Source: an uncultured Pseudomonadota bacterium (GTDB lineage Bacteria > Pseudomonadota > Gammaproteobacteria > Burkholderiales > JALYOK01). Taken from it: DNA of 39,802 nt. The notes below the pieces were generated by a model. It made no database searches. It saw only the letters and a list, made by a program, of their open reading frames with translations, and was not told where the DNA came from. The stretch spans positions 1-39,802 of the forward strand of contig CADEHE010000022.1 of the NCBI GenBank assembly GCA_902826775.1, written 5' to 3'. Positions 1 to 8,882 of the stretch are shown here, in pieces. The first letter of the stretch is position 1; each line of letters opens with the position of its first letter. Made by a program: the position numbers and the translations under genes.

Positions 1-55
1 CTTCGTCAGAAAAACTCTACTTGAAATCGGCTCAACTTTCCGAGGAGGCTTCATT
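1..55. repeat. Left arm of exact 55-bp terminal inverted repeat
   Basis: The first 55 bases are the exact reverse complement of the last 55 (39748-39802); identity stops at base 56. On the minus strand the arm contains ATG at 54 followed by an open frame (MKPPRKVEPISS...) that runs off the window edge. The right arm has the same ORF start, also running outward. This looks like the beginning of a repeated element or gene present at both sides. An exact 55-base match also equals a common de Bruijn k-mer overlap, so its length may be set by the assembler. No family is recognised. Confidence 0.9.
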
Positions 56-359
56 CGCGGCCGCCTGCGGGTTCTTGGTGTAGGGTCGAGCCCCCTCGCT
101 CAGCCCCTTGGGAGCACGAGAATTTGCTTGTCCTCACTAAGCAGCGAAGCCAACTTGCTCCATAGCAAGTAAGCTCGATAAGCAGATATTCAGCTAACTG
201 CGGGCCCTCGTATCAGGGCCCGCTTTTCATTTGCGCCGAGCCGCTCAGCGACGGCTGCGCGCGTTGCGTAAGCGACCCTCACACAGCGAACCCGGCAACT
301 ACTGGCCACGCCCTGCGAAACCAGGTGCGCGGCCGCTTCACACACAAGTTGCCCGCGAC
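56..359. other. Upstream non-coding region before groESL
   Basis: No convincing gene is seen here. A plus-strand frame is open from base 2 to a stop near 172, but it has no recognisable protein features. A small hairpin (acttgc/gcaagt, 153-170) has no T tail. The only strong element is the terminator at 200-227. Confidence 0.5.
200..227 (+). terminator. Rho-independent terminator upstream of groES
   Basis: GCGGGCCC and GGGCCCGC form a perfect 8-bp stem around an 8-nt loop, followed by TTTT. It probably ends transcription of a plus-strand gene lying to the left, in or beyond the repeat arm. Confidence 0.8.
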
Positions 360-389
360 TTGATTTCTCTCCGTTTCTTGACGTACTAT
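360..389 (+). promoter_or_regulatory. Candidate sigma-70 promoter of groESL
   Basis: TTGATT (360-365) and TACTAT (384-389) are 18 bp apart. The -10 box abuts the CIRCE operator, the usual position for HrcA repression. A heat-shock sigma promoter cannot be excluded by eye. Confidence 0.5.
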
Positions 390-415
390 TAGCACTCACC
401 GATGTCGAGTGCTAG
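389..415 (+). promoter_or_regulatory. CIRCE element (HrcA operator)
   Basis: TTAGCACTC, nine spacer bases, then GAGTGCTAG. This matches the CIRCE consensus TTAGCACTC-N9-GAGTGCTAA except for the last base. It lies 77 bp before the groES start, so the operon is expected to be repressed by HrcA and relieved on heat shock. No hrcA gene is in this window. Confidence 0.95.
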
Positions 416-491
416 CACCACGCAACGCACATCGAAGAGTGCAGGGCCCCAAACCCTGCAAGGTAATTAACCCCTTAGGAGTGAGTCCGCT

Positions 492-785
492 ATGAATATC
501 CGCCCGTTGCACGATCGCGTGATCGTGAAACGCCTGGAAGAGGAACGCAAAACCGCTTCCGGCATCGTTATTCCCGACACTGCCGCTGAAAAGCCGGACC
601 AAGGCGAGATTATTGCCGTCGGCAAAGGCAAGGTATCCGACGACGGCAAAGTCCGTGCGCTGGACGTCAAAGTCGGCGACAAAGTGCTGTTTGGCAAATA
701 CTCAGGCCAGACGGTCAAAATCAAGGGCGACGAATACTTGGTGATGCGTGAGGAAGACCTCATGGGCGTCATCGAAGCCAAGTAA
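492..785 (+). CDS. groES: Co-chaperonin GroES (Hsp10)
   Basis: This 97-residue protein is the heptameric lid of the GroEL chaperonin. It caps the folding chamber in the cytoplasm in an ATP-dependent cycle. It begins MNIRPLHDRVIVKR, the conserved family start. A mobile-loop region (EERKTASGIVIPD, about residues 17-29) contains the G-I-V hydrophobic contact for GroEL. The C-terminal half holds the conserved YLVMREEDLMGV stretch. Length is normal for bacterial GroES. The start is set by TAGGAGT at 476-482. groEL follows 36 bp downstream in the same operon, under the CIRCE element and promoter upstream. Confidence 0.98.
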   Translation: MNIRPLHDRVIVKRLEEERKTASGIVIPDTAAEKPDQGEIIAVGKGKVSDDGKVRALDVKVGDKVLFGKYSGQTVKIKGDEYLVMREEDLMGVIEAK

Positions 786-821
786 CCGTCGATACGTAAG
801 TAATCACTTCGGAGAAATCCC

Positions 822-2462
822 ATGCCAGCTAAAGAAGTCCGTTTTCATGAATCTGCCCGCCATCGCATGATCGCGGGCATGAACGTTCTCGCAGACGCGG
901 TCAAAGTTACCCTCGGGCCCAAAGGCCGCAACGTTATTCTCGACCGCGCCTTCGGCGCACCAACCGTCACCAAGGACGGTGTCTCGGTGGCGAAGGAAAT
1001 CGAACTCAAAGACAAGTTCGAGAATATGGGTGCGCAGATGGTGAAAGAAGTCGCTTCCAAGACTTCAGATGTCGCCGGGGACGGCACCACCACTGCTACC
1101 GTGCTCGCGCAATCGATCGTGCAGGAAGGCATGAAGTACGTTGCCGCTGGCATGAATCCGATGGACCTCAAGCGCGGCATCGACAAAGCTGTGGAAGCCG
1201 TTGTCGAGGAATTGAAGAAGCTCTCCAAGCCCTGCACCACCACCAAAGAGATCGCACAAGTAGGTTCGATCTCCGCAAACTCGGACCCGCACGTGGGCAC
1301 GATCATCGCCGACGCAATGGACAAGGTCGGCAAGGAAGGCGTAATAACGGTTGAAGACGGCAAGAGCCTGCAGAATGAACTCGAAGTAGTTGAGGGCATG
1401 CAGTTCGACCGCGGCTACCTCTCACCTTACTTCATCAACAATCCGGACCGCCAAATGGCGATCCTGGAAGAACCGTTCATTCTCTTGCACGACAAGAAAA
1501 TCTCCAACATCCGGGATCTGTTGCCGGTGCTGGAACAAGTCGCCAAGTCCGGCAAACCGCTGGTGATCGTCTCGGAGGAAACCGACGGTGAAGCGCTCGC
1601 AACCTTGGTGGTCAACAATATCCGCGGCATTCTGAAGACCTGCGCGGTGAAAGCCCCTGGTTTCGGCGATCGCCGCAAAGCCATGCTGGAAGATATTGCC
1701 ATCCTGACTGGCGGTACCGTCATTTCCGACGAAGTCGGCTTGACGTTGGAAAAAGCCACGCTGAAAGATCTCGGGCGCGCACGCCGCGTGGAAATCGGCA
1801 AGGAAGAAACCACCGTCATCGACGGCGCGGGTAAAGAAGACCAAATCAAAGGCCGCGTGGGTTCGATCCGCAAGCAGATCGACGAAGCCACTAGCGATTA
1901 CGACAAAGAAAAATTGCAAGAGCGCGTCGCCAAGTTGGCGGGCGGTGTGGCAGTCATCAAAGTCGGCGCCGCGACTGAAATCGAAATGAAAGAGAAGAAA
2001 GCGCGCGTCGAAGATGCATTGCACGCCACTCGCGCGGCGGTGGAAGAAGGCATTCTGCCGGGCGGTGGGGTTGCTTACATCCGCGCCAAGCAGTCGCTTA
2101 AATCCCTAAAGACCGACAACCACGACCAAGATTGCGGCGTGAAGATTGTGCTGCGCGCTTTGGAAGAGCCGCTGCGTCAGATCGTCGCCAACTGCGGCGA
2201 TGAACCCTCGGTTGTGCTCAACAAAGTCGCCGAAGGCAAAGGCAATTACGGCTACAACGCGGGCACGGGCGAGTACGGCGATCTGGTGCAAATGGGTGTA
2301 GTCGATCCAACCAAGGTGAGCCGCTTCGCGTTGCAAAATGCGGCATCTGTCGCCGGCTTAATGCTCACCACCGACGCGATGGTTGCAGAGTTGCCCAAGG
2401 ACGAAAAACCGATGGGTGGCGGCCATGGCGGTATGGGTGGCATGGGTGATATGGACATGTAA
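822..2462 (+). CDS. groEL: Chaperonin GroEL (Hsp60)
   Basis: This 546-residue chaperonin subunit forms the double seven-membered ring that folds cytosolic proteins with GroES and ATP. The equatorial ATP-binding motif GDGTTTATVLAQ lies near residues 86-97. The apical domain follows, and the second equatorial segment carries the family signature around AAVEEGILPGGGVA (about residues 404-417). The tail is the usual flexible GGM repeat ending GGMGDMDM. An early variation, REVRFHES in place of the common KDVKFGND, is unremarkable. The start ATG has GGAGA at 811-815. It is the second gene of the groESL operon and is followed by a strong terminator. Confidence 0.98.
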   Translation: MPAKEVRFHESARHRMIAGMNVLADAVKVTLGPKGRNVILDRAFGAPTVTKDGVSVAKEIELKDKFENMGAQMVKEVASKTSDVAGDGTTTATVLAQSIVQEGMKYVAAGMNPMDLKRGIDKAVEAVVEELKKLSKPCTTTKEIAQVGSISANSDPHVGTIIADAMDKVGKEGVITVEDGKSLQNELEVVEGMQFDRGYLSPYFINNPDRQMAILEEPFILLHDKKISNIRDLLPVLEQVAKSGKPLVIVSEETDGEALATLVVNNIRGILKTCAVKAPGFGDRRKAMLEDIAILTGGTVISDEVGLTLEKATLKDLGRARRVEIGKEETTVIDGAGKEDQIKGRVGSIRKQIDEATSDYDKEKLQERVAKLAGGVAVIKVGAATEIEMKEKKARVEDALHATRAAVEEGILPGGGVAYIRAKQSLKSLKTDNHDQDCGVKIVLRALEEPLRQIVANCGDEPSVVLNKVAEGKGNYGYNAGTGEYGDLVQMGVVDPTKVSRFALQNAASVAGLMLTTDAMVAELPKDEKPMGGGHGGMGGMGDMDM

Positions 2463-2520
2463 CTCGAGTATGGCACAGCCCTCTCTACGAGGGGTTGCAG
2501 TGCAGGCCATCGCAATACGG

Positions 2521-2551
2521 AAACCCCGCGCAAGCGGGGTTTCTTGCTTTT
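2521..2551 (+). terminator. Rho-independent terminator of groESL
   Basis: AAACCCCGC-gcaa-GCGGGGTTT is a perfect 9-bp stem with a tetraloop, followed by a T-rich tail. It lies about 60 bp after the groEL stop. Confidence 0.92.
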
Positions 2552-2721
2552 GCACAAGCCCGGCTCAGTTGCTCTACGCTTTGCAGCCAAGCACTAATTT
2601 AAGCGATCAGCGAAAGCGCAAGACAGCGCTGGCGTTTACTTGCATGGCAAAGTAGGCCAAATCAGGTCATCATTGTCGTAATTCGACGCGCGACTCAACA
2701 ACTATATAACCGGGAGGCCAA

Positions 2722-3960
2722 ATGTTCGGCTGGTTAACGGCTTTGAGCAGACCTGAGCGAAAGACGCTGCTGGCCGCGTTCGGCGGTTGGTCCATGGATG
2801 CGTTCGACTTCATGGTGTACACGTTCGTGATCCCAACACTCATTGTGACTTGGGGCATGACTAAGGGCCAAGCCGGCTTCATTGGAACCGTGACGTTAAT
2901 CCTATCGGCCTTCGGCGGATGGATTGCCGGTATCTTGGCCGACCGCTACGGCCGCGTCCGAGTTCTGCAGATCTCCATCGCGTGGTTCGCACTGTTCACC
3001 TTTCTTTGCGGCTTTACCAACTCTTACGAGCAACTGCTTTTCACGCGCGCGCTTCAGGGGCTAGGTTTTGGTGGCGAGTGGGCGGTGGGCTCCGTCCTTA
3101 TCGGCGAAATGGTGCGCGCGCAACATCGCGGCAAGGCGGTCGGCACGGTGCAAAGTGGCTGGGCAGTGGGCTGGGGCGCGGCAGCGCTCGCCTTCACTAT
3201 CACTTTCTCAGTATTGCCCGAGGCGACGGCCTGGCGATTGCTGTTCTGGCTCGGCCTGCTGCCGGCCTTGTTCGTGTTCTACATCCGCCGGCATGTGCCC
3301 GAGCCGGCCGTATTCGAAGCTACCCGCGCGAGAGCAGCCCATCAGGGTGGTGGCAGTTTTCTCGAGATTTTCGAACCAGCTCTGCTGAAAACTACACTAC
3401 TTGCCTGCTTGATGACCACTGGGATGATGATCGGGTACTACGCCGTTACGTTCTGGTTACCCACTTACCTGAAGACCGTGCACAAGCTCTCCGTTCCCAG
3501 CACCGGGCTATACACAATCGTCGTGATCGTCGGCTCGTTTATCGGCTACCTCGTCGCGGCCTACTTGTCAGATCAAATCGGCCGAAAGAAGACTTTCGTG
3601 TTGTTCGCTTCCTGCTCCGCTATTTTCGTTGTGCTTTACACACTCATTCCGATCAGCCAAACGGTAATGCTGGTGCTAGGGTTTCCGTTGGGATTTTTTG
3701 TATCCGGCAACTTCAGCGGCGTCGGCGCGTTCTTGACCGAGCTCTTGCCCAGCCGCGTGCGCGGCTCCGGCCAAGGCTTCATCTACAACTTCGGCCGCGG
3801 CATGAGCGCCTTCACGCCGCTGCTAGTCGGCGCGCTGAGCGATAGCATCGGCCTCGGTCGCGCCATTGGCATTGTCGCGGCGATCGCTTTCGGCACCGTT
3901 ATTTTTATGGTTGCGCTGCTGCCGGAAACACGCGGCAAAGAACTCGCGGTCTACGACTAG
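2722..3960 (+). CDS. MFS transporter, organic-acid type
   Basis: This 412-residue polytopic inner-membrane protein of the major facilitator superfamily has about 12 predicted membrane segments. The loop 2-3 signature appears as GILADRYGRVRVL (about residues 72-84), and the matching second-half motif as LSDQIGRKKTF. The segment RALQGLGFGGEWAVGSVLIGE resembles the GxGxGGEW stretch of the sugar/metabolite:H+ symporter and aromatic-acid or lactate/sialate-type permeases. A proton-coupled carboxylate carrier is therefore likely, but the substrate cannot be read from sequence. The start is supported by GGGAGG at 2712-2717. It is a single gene between the groESL terminator and the acetate symporter operon; the proximity of ActP is suggestive only. 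Confidence 0.85.
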   Translation: MFGWLTALSRPERKTLLAAFGGWSMDAFDFMVYTFVIPTLIVTWGMTKGQAGFIGTVTLILSAFGGWIAGILADRYGRVRVLQISIAWFALFTFLCGFTNSYEQLLFTRALQGLGFGGEWAVGSVLIGEMVRAQHRGKAVGTVQSGWAVGWGAAALAFTITFSVLPEATAWRLLFWLGLLPALFVFYIRRHVPEPAVFEATRARAAHQGGGSFLEIFEPALLKTTLLACLMTTGMMIGYYAVTFWLPTYLKTVHKLSVPSTGLYTIVVIVGSFIGYLVAAYLSDQIGRKKTFVLFASCSAIFVVLYTLIPISQTVMLVLGFPLGFFVSGNFSGVGAFLTELLPSRVRGSGQGFIYNFGRGMSAFTPLLVGALSDSIGLGRAIGIVAAIAFGTVIFMVALLPETRGKELAVYD

Positions 3961-4041
3961 TTTAGCGGCCCATCCGCCGAAGCAACGAGTTCGGACGCCA
4001 CAGCCGAGGCAAAGTCCAAACTTCAAGTCGGCGCCGGCCCT

Positions 4042-4071
4042 TTGCTGCCGGACCGGCAAAAGCTCTACAAT
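4042..4071 (+). promoter_or_regulatory. Candidate promoter of the DUF485-actP operon
   Basis: TTGCTG (4042-4047) and TACAAT (4066-4071) are 18 bp apart, about 110 bp before the DUF485 start. Inferred from spacing and match only. Confidence 0.4.
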
Positions 4072-4182
4072 GCCCCGTGGAACCGTTGCGGTAGAGGTAA
4101 ACTCACGCGGTTGCCCGTGTTTGCATAAGAGGAACTGGCGGCCCGTCGGGCCGAACCAAGACAGAACGGAATAGGAGGAGAC

Positions 4183-4509
4183 ATGTCACCTGTTGCAATC
4201 AATTGGAAAGCCATCGACAACGATGCGCGCTTCCAGCAGCTGCACAGCCGCAAGACCCGCTTCTTGTGGGGCCTAATGGTGTTCTCGATCATCTACTACT
4301 TCTTGTTACCGATCGGCGCCGCCTATTTCACCGACCTTTTCAAAATCAAGGTCTGGGGTCCGGTCAACGTGGGAATTCTGTTCGCGCTTTCGGAGTTCGT
4401 CGTCGCGTGGTTGATTGCGTACTACTACACGCAGCGCGCCAACCGCGAGTTCGACAGCATGGCCGATCAGTTGATGAACGACGTCGCTCGCTTCGGAGGA
4501 AAGAAATGA
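4183..4509 (+). CDS. DUF485 membrane protein (YjcH-like)
   Basis: This is a 108-residue inner-membrane protein with two hydrophobic segments (about residues 28-48 and 60-82) separated by a short loop. A charged N-terminus and a soluble C-terminal helix flank them. The pattern and the position directly before actP match the DUF485/YjcH family, which accompanies acetate symporters in many proteobacteria; its biochemical role is not established. AGGAGG at 4173-4178 sets the start. Its TGA overlaps the ATG of actP in an ATGA junction, so the two are translationally coupled. Confidence 0.9.
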   Translation: MSPVAINWKAIDNDARFQQLHSRKTRFLWGLMVFSIIYYFLLPIGAAYFTDLFKIKVWGPVNVGILFALSEFVVAWLIAYYYTQRANREFDSMADQLMNDVARFGGKK

Positions 4510-6419
4510 GAACGCAGAAATTTGGCACGCTCGGCAGCGCAAGCACTGCCGCGTTGCTGCTTGCCTTAGCGCCCGCCGCTCACGCGCAAGGGGCAGTGCC
4601 GGATCGTTTCCGCTGGCTCACGTTCCTGGTATTCGGGGTCATCATTGCAATCACCATGTACGTGACGTATCGAGCCGCCAAGCGGGTCAAGACGACCCAG
4701 CAGTTCTACGCGGCGGGCCGCTCCGTTTCAGGCATTCAGAACGGCTGGGCGATCGCGGGCGACTATCTCTCGGCCGCCTCGTTCCTCGGCATCGCCGGCT
4801 TGATCTCGCTGTATGGCTACGACGGCTTCATGTATTCCGTCGGATGGCTGGTAGCTTACATAACAGTGCTGTTGGTGATTGCGGAGCCGTGCCGCAACAT
4901 CGGCAAGTACACCCTCGGCGACATTCTCGCGTTCCGCAATGAACCGAAAAAGGTAAAGACCGTAGCGGCAATTTCCACCATCGTCGTGTCGATCTTTTAT
5001 TTGACCGCGCAGATGGTCGGCGGCGGCGTGCTGGTAAAAACGTTGATCGGCATTGACTACGAAGTTTCGGTGATCGCGGTCGGCATCATCATGCTGATGT
5101 ATGTCGTATTCGGTGGCATGGTCGCCACGACGTGGGTGCAGATCATCAAGGCAGTGCTGCTCGTCGCTGCGTCGATCTTGTTGGTAATGTTCACCTGGGC
5201 GCCTTACGGCTTCAGCTTGCCCGCCTTCTTGACCGCCGTAGTGGGCGACGAAAAGGTGCAACTGCAAGTTGCCAAGCTATTAGGTGATGCCGCCTCTAAC
5301 ATGAATGCCGAGCAGTTGGGTCAACGCTTCCTCGAGCCCGGCTTATTCCTCAAGGCGCCGATCGACCAGATCTCCCTGGGTATGGCGCTGGTGCTTGGCA
5401 CTGCTGGGATGCCACACATTTTGATGCGCTTTTTTACGGTGCCGACCGCAAAAGACGCGCGTACCTCCGTTAACTGGGCGATGGCCATTATCGGTGGCTT
5501 CTATGTGCTCACCCTGTTCCTTGGCATGGGCTCAGCCATTAACGTCGGCTCCGCCAAGATCGCCTCAATCGACGCCGGCGGTAACATGGCCGGCCCGCTG
5601 CTCGCACAGTTCATTGGTGGCGGCGAGGAGTCAATGCTGGGCAACTTGTTCCTGGCCTTCGTTGCGGCGGTGGCGTTTGCCACCATCGTCGCGGTGGTGG
5701 CGGGCTTGGTGTTGGCATCGGCCTCCGCCATGTCGCACGACATCTGGGTCGGCGTGGTCAAAGGCGAGCACGCAACGCAACAAGAGGAAGTGCGCGCCGC
5801 ACGCATCTGCAGCGTGATCGTCGGGGCCATCGCTATCGCCATCGGCATCTTGGCGAAAGGGCAAAACGTCGCGCATTTGGTGGCACTGGCGTTCGCCGTT
5901 GCCGCCTCCAGCAACCTGCCGGCGGTGCTGCTCACGCTGTACTGGAAACCGTGCAACACCGGCGGCATTATCCTCGGCATGATCGTCGGTGCTTTCACTG
6001 CGATCGGCTTGGTGCTGGTGTCGCCCAACATGACCTACCCGCTGTTAGTGAAAGAGGCGGCGCAAAAGGTCATTGCTGCGGCGCCGGCCAAGATGGAAAA
6101 GCTGCAAGCCAAGCTCGCCGCAGCGACCGATGCAAAGCAGCAGGAGCACGTCAAGCTCGATATCGCCGGCGCGGAGAAAGCGCTGAAGAAAGCCGAAGGC
6201 GATATGAAGAAGTTCGAGAACGAGACGACCAGCATCGTCGGCTTGGAGCGCCCGCTGATTCAGCTCAAGAATCCGGGCATTTTCTCCATCCCGCTCGGCT
6301 TCATCTGCGTCATCATCGGCTCGCTGCTCTATCGCGATAAGCGCTCGCAGGAGATGTGGGACGAGCTCTATGTGCGTCAAAACACCGGCATCGGCCGCGA
6401 AGGCGCGGTCGCGCACTAA
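4506..6419 (+). CDS. actP: Cation/acetate symporter ActP
   Basis: This 637-residue sodium:solute symporter takes up acetate and other short carboxylates. It starts with a signal-like segment ending AAHAQG (residues 1-29), then RWLTFLVFG and the FYAAGRSVSGIQNGWAIAGDY stretch typical of ActP. The reading frame stays open back to 4203, but that part lies inside DUF485 in another frame, so ATG 4506 (ATGA overlap) is the real start. It is about 90 residues longer than the ~550-residue E. coli protein. Extra sequence lies at about residues 240-288 and, more strikingly, in a Lys/Ala/Glu-rich, probably coiled-coil loop at about residues 511-575, before the last membrane helix. Confidence 0.92.
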   Translation: MRTQKFGTLGSASTAALLLALAPAAHAQGAVPDRFRWLTFLVFGVIIAITMYVTYRAAKRVKTTQQFYAAGRSVSGIQNGWAIAGDYLSAASFLGIAGLISLYGYDGFMYSVGWLVAYITVLLVIAEPCRNIGKYTLGDILAFRNEPKKVKTVAAISTIVVSIFYLTAQMVGGGVLVKTLIGIDYEVSVIAVGIIMLMYVVFGGMVATTWVQIIKAVLLVAASILLVMFTWAPYGFSLPAFLTAVVGDEKVQLQVAKLLGDAASNMNAEQLGQRFLEPGLFLKAPIDQISLGMALVLGTAGMPHILMRFFTVPTAKDARTSVNWAMAIIGGFYVLTLFLGMGSAINVGSAKIASIDAGGNMAGPLLAQFIGGGEESMLGNLFLAFVAAVAFATIVAVVAGLVLASASAMSHDIWVGVVKGEHATQQEEVRAARICSVIVGAIAIAIGILAKGQNVAHLVALAFAVAASSNLPAVLLTLYWKPCNTGGIILGMIVGAFTAIGLVLVSPNMTYPLLVKEAAQKVIAAAPAKMEKLQAKLAAATDAKQQEHVKLDIAGAEKALKKAEGDMKKFENETTSIVGLERPLIQLKNPGIFSIPLGFICVIIGSLLYRDKRSQEMWDELYVRQNTGIGREGAVAH

Positions 6420-6440
6420 GCACCCGTACTGGCCAAAACA

Positions 6441-6469
6441 AAAGCCCGCTTCGGCGGGCTTTTGTTTTT
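6441..6469 (+). terminator. Rho-independent terminator of actP
   Basis: AAAGCCCGC-ttcg-GCGGGCTTT with a following TTTGTTTTT tract, 20 bp after the actP stop. Confidence 0.92.
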
Positions 6470-6578
6470 CTTCAATCGCGCATTCGGCGTATACTAATGC
6501 ATCTATTTTCGATTAGATCATATGGGAATTTATTCTTAGGCATATCCTATATCCTGTATATGCATTCTGGTAGGAGAT

Positions 6579-6755
6579 ATGCTACCTCATCGCCATGGCA
6601 GTTCCGGCCGACCCATTCCAATGCTCTTCAATACCATCAACAAAGGCCGGCGCGGCACCGTCATTGCGCCTTTTGGCGATCAACTAATGCCTGAAGAAAT
6701 CTGGAAGATCGTCGAGTTCTTGCGCGACAAAAATCGGCAACGCAACTCGAAATAA
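6579..6755 (+). pseudogene. Short ORF resembling a cytochrome c C-terminus
   Basis: A 58-codon ORF starts at ATG 6579, with TAGGAG just upstream, and ends at TAA 6755. Its second half (PFGDQLMPEEIWKIVEFLRD) resembles the C-terminal helix of class I cytochromes c, where a Met heme ligand precedes an EEIW..V.YLR helix. No CxxCH heme motif lies upstream, and the first 20 residues have no recognisable family. The likeliest reading is a remnant of a cytochrome c gene whose heme-binding half was lost. A small expressed protein remains possible because the SD and frame are intact. The segment upstream (6470-6578) is AT-rich and holds nothing clear. Confidence 0.45.
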
Positions 6756-6762
6756 GCTTGGC

Positions 6763-6786
6763 CATCCGCAACGCAGGAAGCGGATG
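6763..6786. terminator. Hairpin between cytochrome remnant and kup
   Basis: CATCCGC (6763-6769) pairs with GCGGATG (6780-6786). It lies between convergent genes and could end kup or the short ORF. There is no T tract, so the call is weak. Confidence 0.35.
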
Positions 6787-6800
6787 AGCGCCACCGCTGG

Positions 6801-8714
6801 CTACAACTTGACCTGCGCGCCCAATTCCAACACTTGGTTAGTTGGAATATTCAGTATCCGATACGAACTCGTGGCCAGACGCGACATGAATGCAAAGAGC
6901 CGCTGTTGCCAAAGCGCGATCGGCCCGCTGCGATCAGTAACGATGCTTTCCCGGCTCAAGAAGTAAGAAGTGTTCATGGGGTCGAGTTCCAGTCCGAAGC
7001 GCTCGCAGCGGCGCATCACTCGCGGCATGTTGGTGTTGTCTTTGAAGCCGAACTTTACCGTCAGTCGATAGAAGCCATGGCGCATCGGTTCCACACTGAC
7101 GCGATCCTCCTTGGGCACGTGCGGCACGTCCAACACGCGAATCGTTAGCAACAGCACGCGCTCATGCAACACTTTGTTGTGTTTCAAGTTGTGTAGCATC
7201 GAGCGCGGCATGACGTTGGGCGAACCGGTGAAGAACACGGCGGTGCCGGGCACGCGCTGCGGAATATCGGCCACGAGAGCATCGAGTATCGGTTCGAGCT
7301 CGATCGAATCGTCGCGGCGCTGCAGCGCCAAGCGTTCACGGCCGCGCCGCCAAGTTGAGAACAGGAGGTAGACGCCAAGGCCGATCAGCAGTGGGAACCA
7401 ACCACCATCCATGATTTTGAGCGAGGTCGCGGTCAGAAAGGCCACGTCAGCTGGAATCAAGATTACGCCGAGGGCTGCCACCGTCGCCACCGGCCAGCGC
7501 CAAACCCCGCGTGCGACCACCAAGAACAAAATGCTGTCGATTAGCATCGTAGCCGTCACCGCCAGTCCGTAGGCCGAAGCGAGGTTGCTGGAACTTTGAA
7601 ACAGCAGCACGAGCAGCACGACGGCGACGTAGAGGAACCAATTGACGAACGGAATGTAGATCTGCCCCATGGTCTGCTCGGATGTGAAGCTGATGTCCAT
7701 GCGCGGGCAGTAGTCGAGCTGGATCGCTTGGCGCGTGAGCGAGAACGCGCCTGAAATGACGGCCTGCGAAGCGATGATGGTTGCCGCTGTCGCCAGCACG
7801 ACCATGGGTAGCAGCAGCCATCCTGGCAGCATCTTGAAGAACGGGTTCACCACCGTCTCTGGGTGAGCGAGCAACAGTGCGCCCTGGCCGAAGTAATTGA
7901 GTGCCAAGGCCGGCAGCACGACGGTAAACCAGCCCAGGCGAATCGCCTGGCGACCGAAATGACCCATATCGGCATAGAGCGCTTCGCCGCCGGTGACGGC
8001 AAGCACCACAGCGCCTAGCACCACGAGCGCAATAAAGCCGTGGTGGGCTAGAAATGTAAGCGCGTAGTGCGGCGAAAGAGCCAGCAGTACACTGGGTGCC
8101 TGCAGAATATTCCAAACACCGAGCACCGCCAAAGCGAAAAACCATAGGCAGGTTATCGGGCCGAAATAGATACCCATTTTGCCGGTGCCACGGCTCTGCG
8201 CATAAAACAATCCGGTCAGGATGCCGACCGTAATCGGCACCACGAACGATTCCAACTGCGGCGCGAAGATCTCTAACCCTTCTACCGCGCTGAGCACCGA
8301 AATAGCAGGGGTGATCATGCTGTCGCCGTAGAACAAGGCGACACCTAGTATCGCCAGCGTCGTGAGCGTTAGCTTCGTGCGGGGGTTAGTGGTGGCGCGC
8401 TGTGCAAGCGATACCAAGGCCATGATGCCACCCTCGCCGTGATTGTCCGCGCGCATGATCAGCAGCACGTACTTGATCATGACCATCAAGATGAGAGACC
8501 AGAAAATCAATGAAAGCGCACCCAACACATTCGCCGGAGAAGCCTCGAGGTGATGCGCCGGATTAAATATTTCCTTGAGGGCGTAAAGCGGGCTGGTGCC
8601 TATGTCGCCAAACACGACACCGATGGCGCCCACCGTCAACAGGAACAAGGGCGCGCTGCGATGCGACGCGGAGGCAGGCGTTGTGTCGGCCTCTGACTGA
8701 GCAGTTACTGACAT
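6801..8714 (-). CDS. kup: Low-affinity K+ uptake protein Kup
   Basis: This 637-residue inner-membrane potassium:proton symporter of the KUP/HAK/KT family has normal length. The conserved start of the membrane domain reads GAIGVVFGDIGTSPLYALKE (about residues 29-48). Further family motifs are ADNHGEGGIMALVSL (about 89-103) and FYGDSMITPAISVLSAVEG in the fourth helix. About 12 hydrophobic helices are followed by a cytoplasmic C-terminal domain (from about residue 480) containing TAVFFTGSP and LLTIRVLDVPHVP. The start ATG has no clear Shine-Dalgarno. It is a single gene convergent with the actP side. The 168 bp upstream (8715-8882) are AT-rich and show no clear promoter. Confidence 0.95.
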   Translation of the reverse strand: MSVTAQSEADTTPASASHRSAPLFLLTVGAIGVVFGDIGTSPLYALKEIFNPAHHLEASPANVLGALSLIFWSLILMVMIKYVLLIMRADNHGEGGIMALVSLAQRATTNPRTKLTLTTLAILGVALFYGDSMITPAISVLSAVEGLEIFAPQLESFVVPITVGILTGLFYAQSRGTGKMGIYFGPITCLWFFALAVLGVWNILQAPSVLLALSPHYALTFLAHHGFIALVVLGAVVLAVTGGEALYADMGHFGRQAIRLGWFTVVLPALALNYFGQGALLLAHPETVVNPFFKMLPGWLLLPMVVLATAATIIASQAVISGAFSLTRQAIQLDYCPRMDISFTSEQTMGQIYIPFVNWFLYVAVVLLVLLFQSSSNLASAYGLAVTATMLIDSILFLVVARGVWRWPVATVAALGVILIPADVAFLTATSLKIMDGGWFPLLIGLGVYLLFSTWRRGRERLALQRRDDSIELEPILDALVADIPQRVPGTAVFFTGSPNVMPRSMLHNLKHNKVLHERVLLLTIRVLDVPHVPKEDRVSVEPMRHGFYRLTVKFGFKDNTNMPRVMRRCERFGLELDPMNTSYFLSRESIVTDRSGPIALWQQRLFAFMSRLATSSYRILNIPTNQVLELGAQVKL

Positions 8715-8882
8715 TCAATCTAAATGATGCGCGGAAAGGGCGGGATTGTGCGCCGCAAAATAGGAATCCGCAAATGCTTCCCTTTGCTCGTTCAGCTCAT
8801 CTTGTGCGGGCAATATACTCTAGGCAGATATTTATTGAAATCCAGTATCAACAACATTAATCTATATATCCAGCCATTAGTA

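Noticed and set aside
845..1399. 184-codon antisense ORF at the groEL 5' end
   Set aside because: Ser/Thr/Pro-rich shadow of the groEL frame with no start signals.
1422..2024. 200-codon antisense ORF over groEL
   Set aside because: It is a shadow of the conserved groEL frame and has no recognisable domain or start signal.
2919..3845. 308-codon plus-strand ORF inside the MFS gene
   Set aside because: It is Arg-rich and low-quality in composition; the overlapping MFS frame has full family motifs.
4203..4505. Upstream extension of the ActP frame
   Set aside because: It overlaps DUF485 out of frame and is Arg-rich; the signal peptide and ATGA overlap place the start at 4506.
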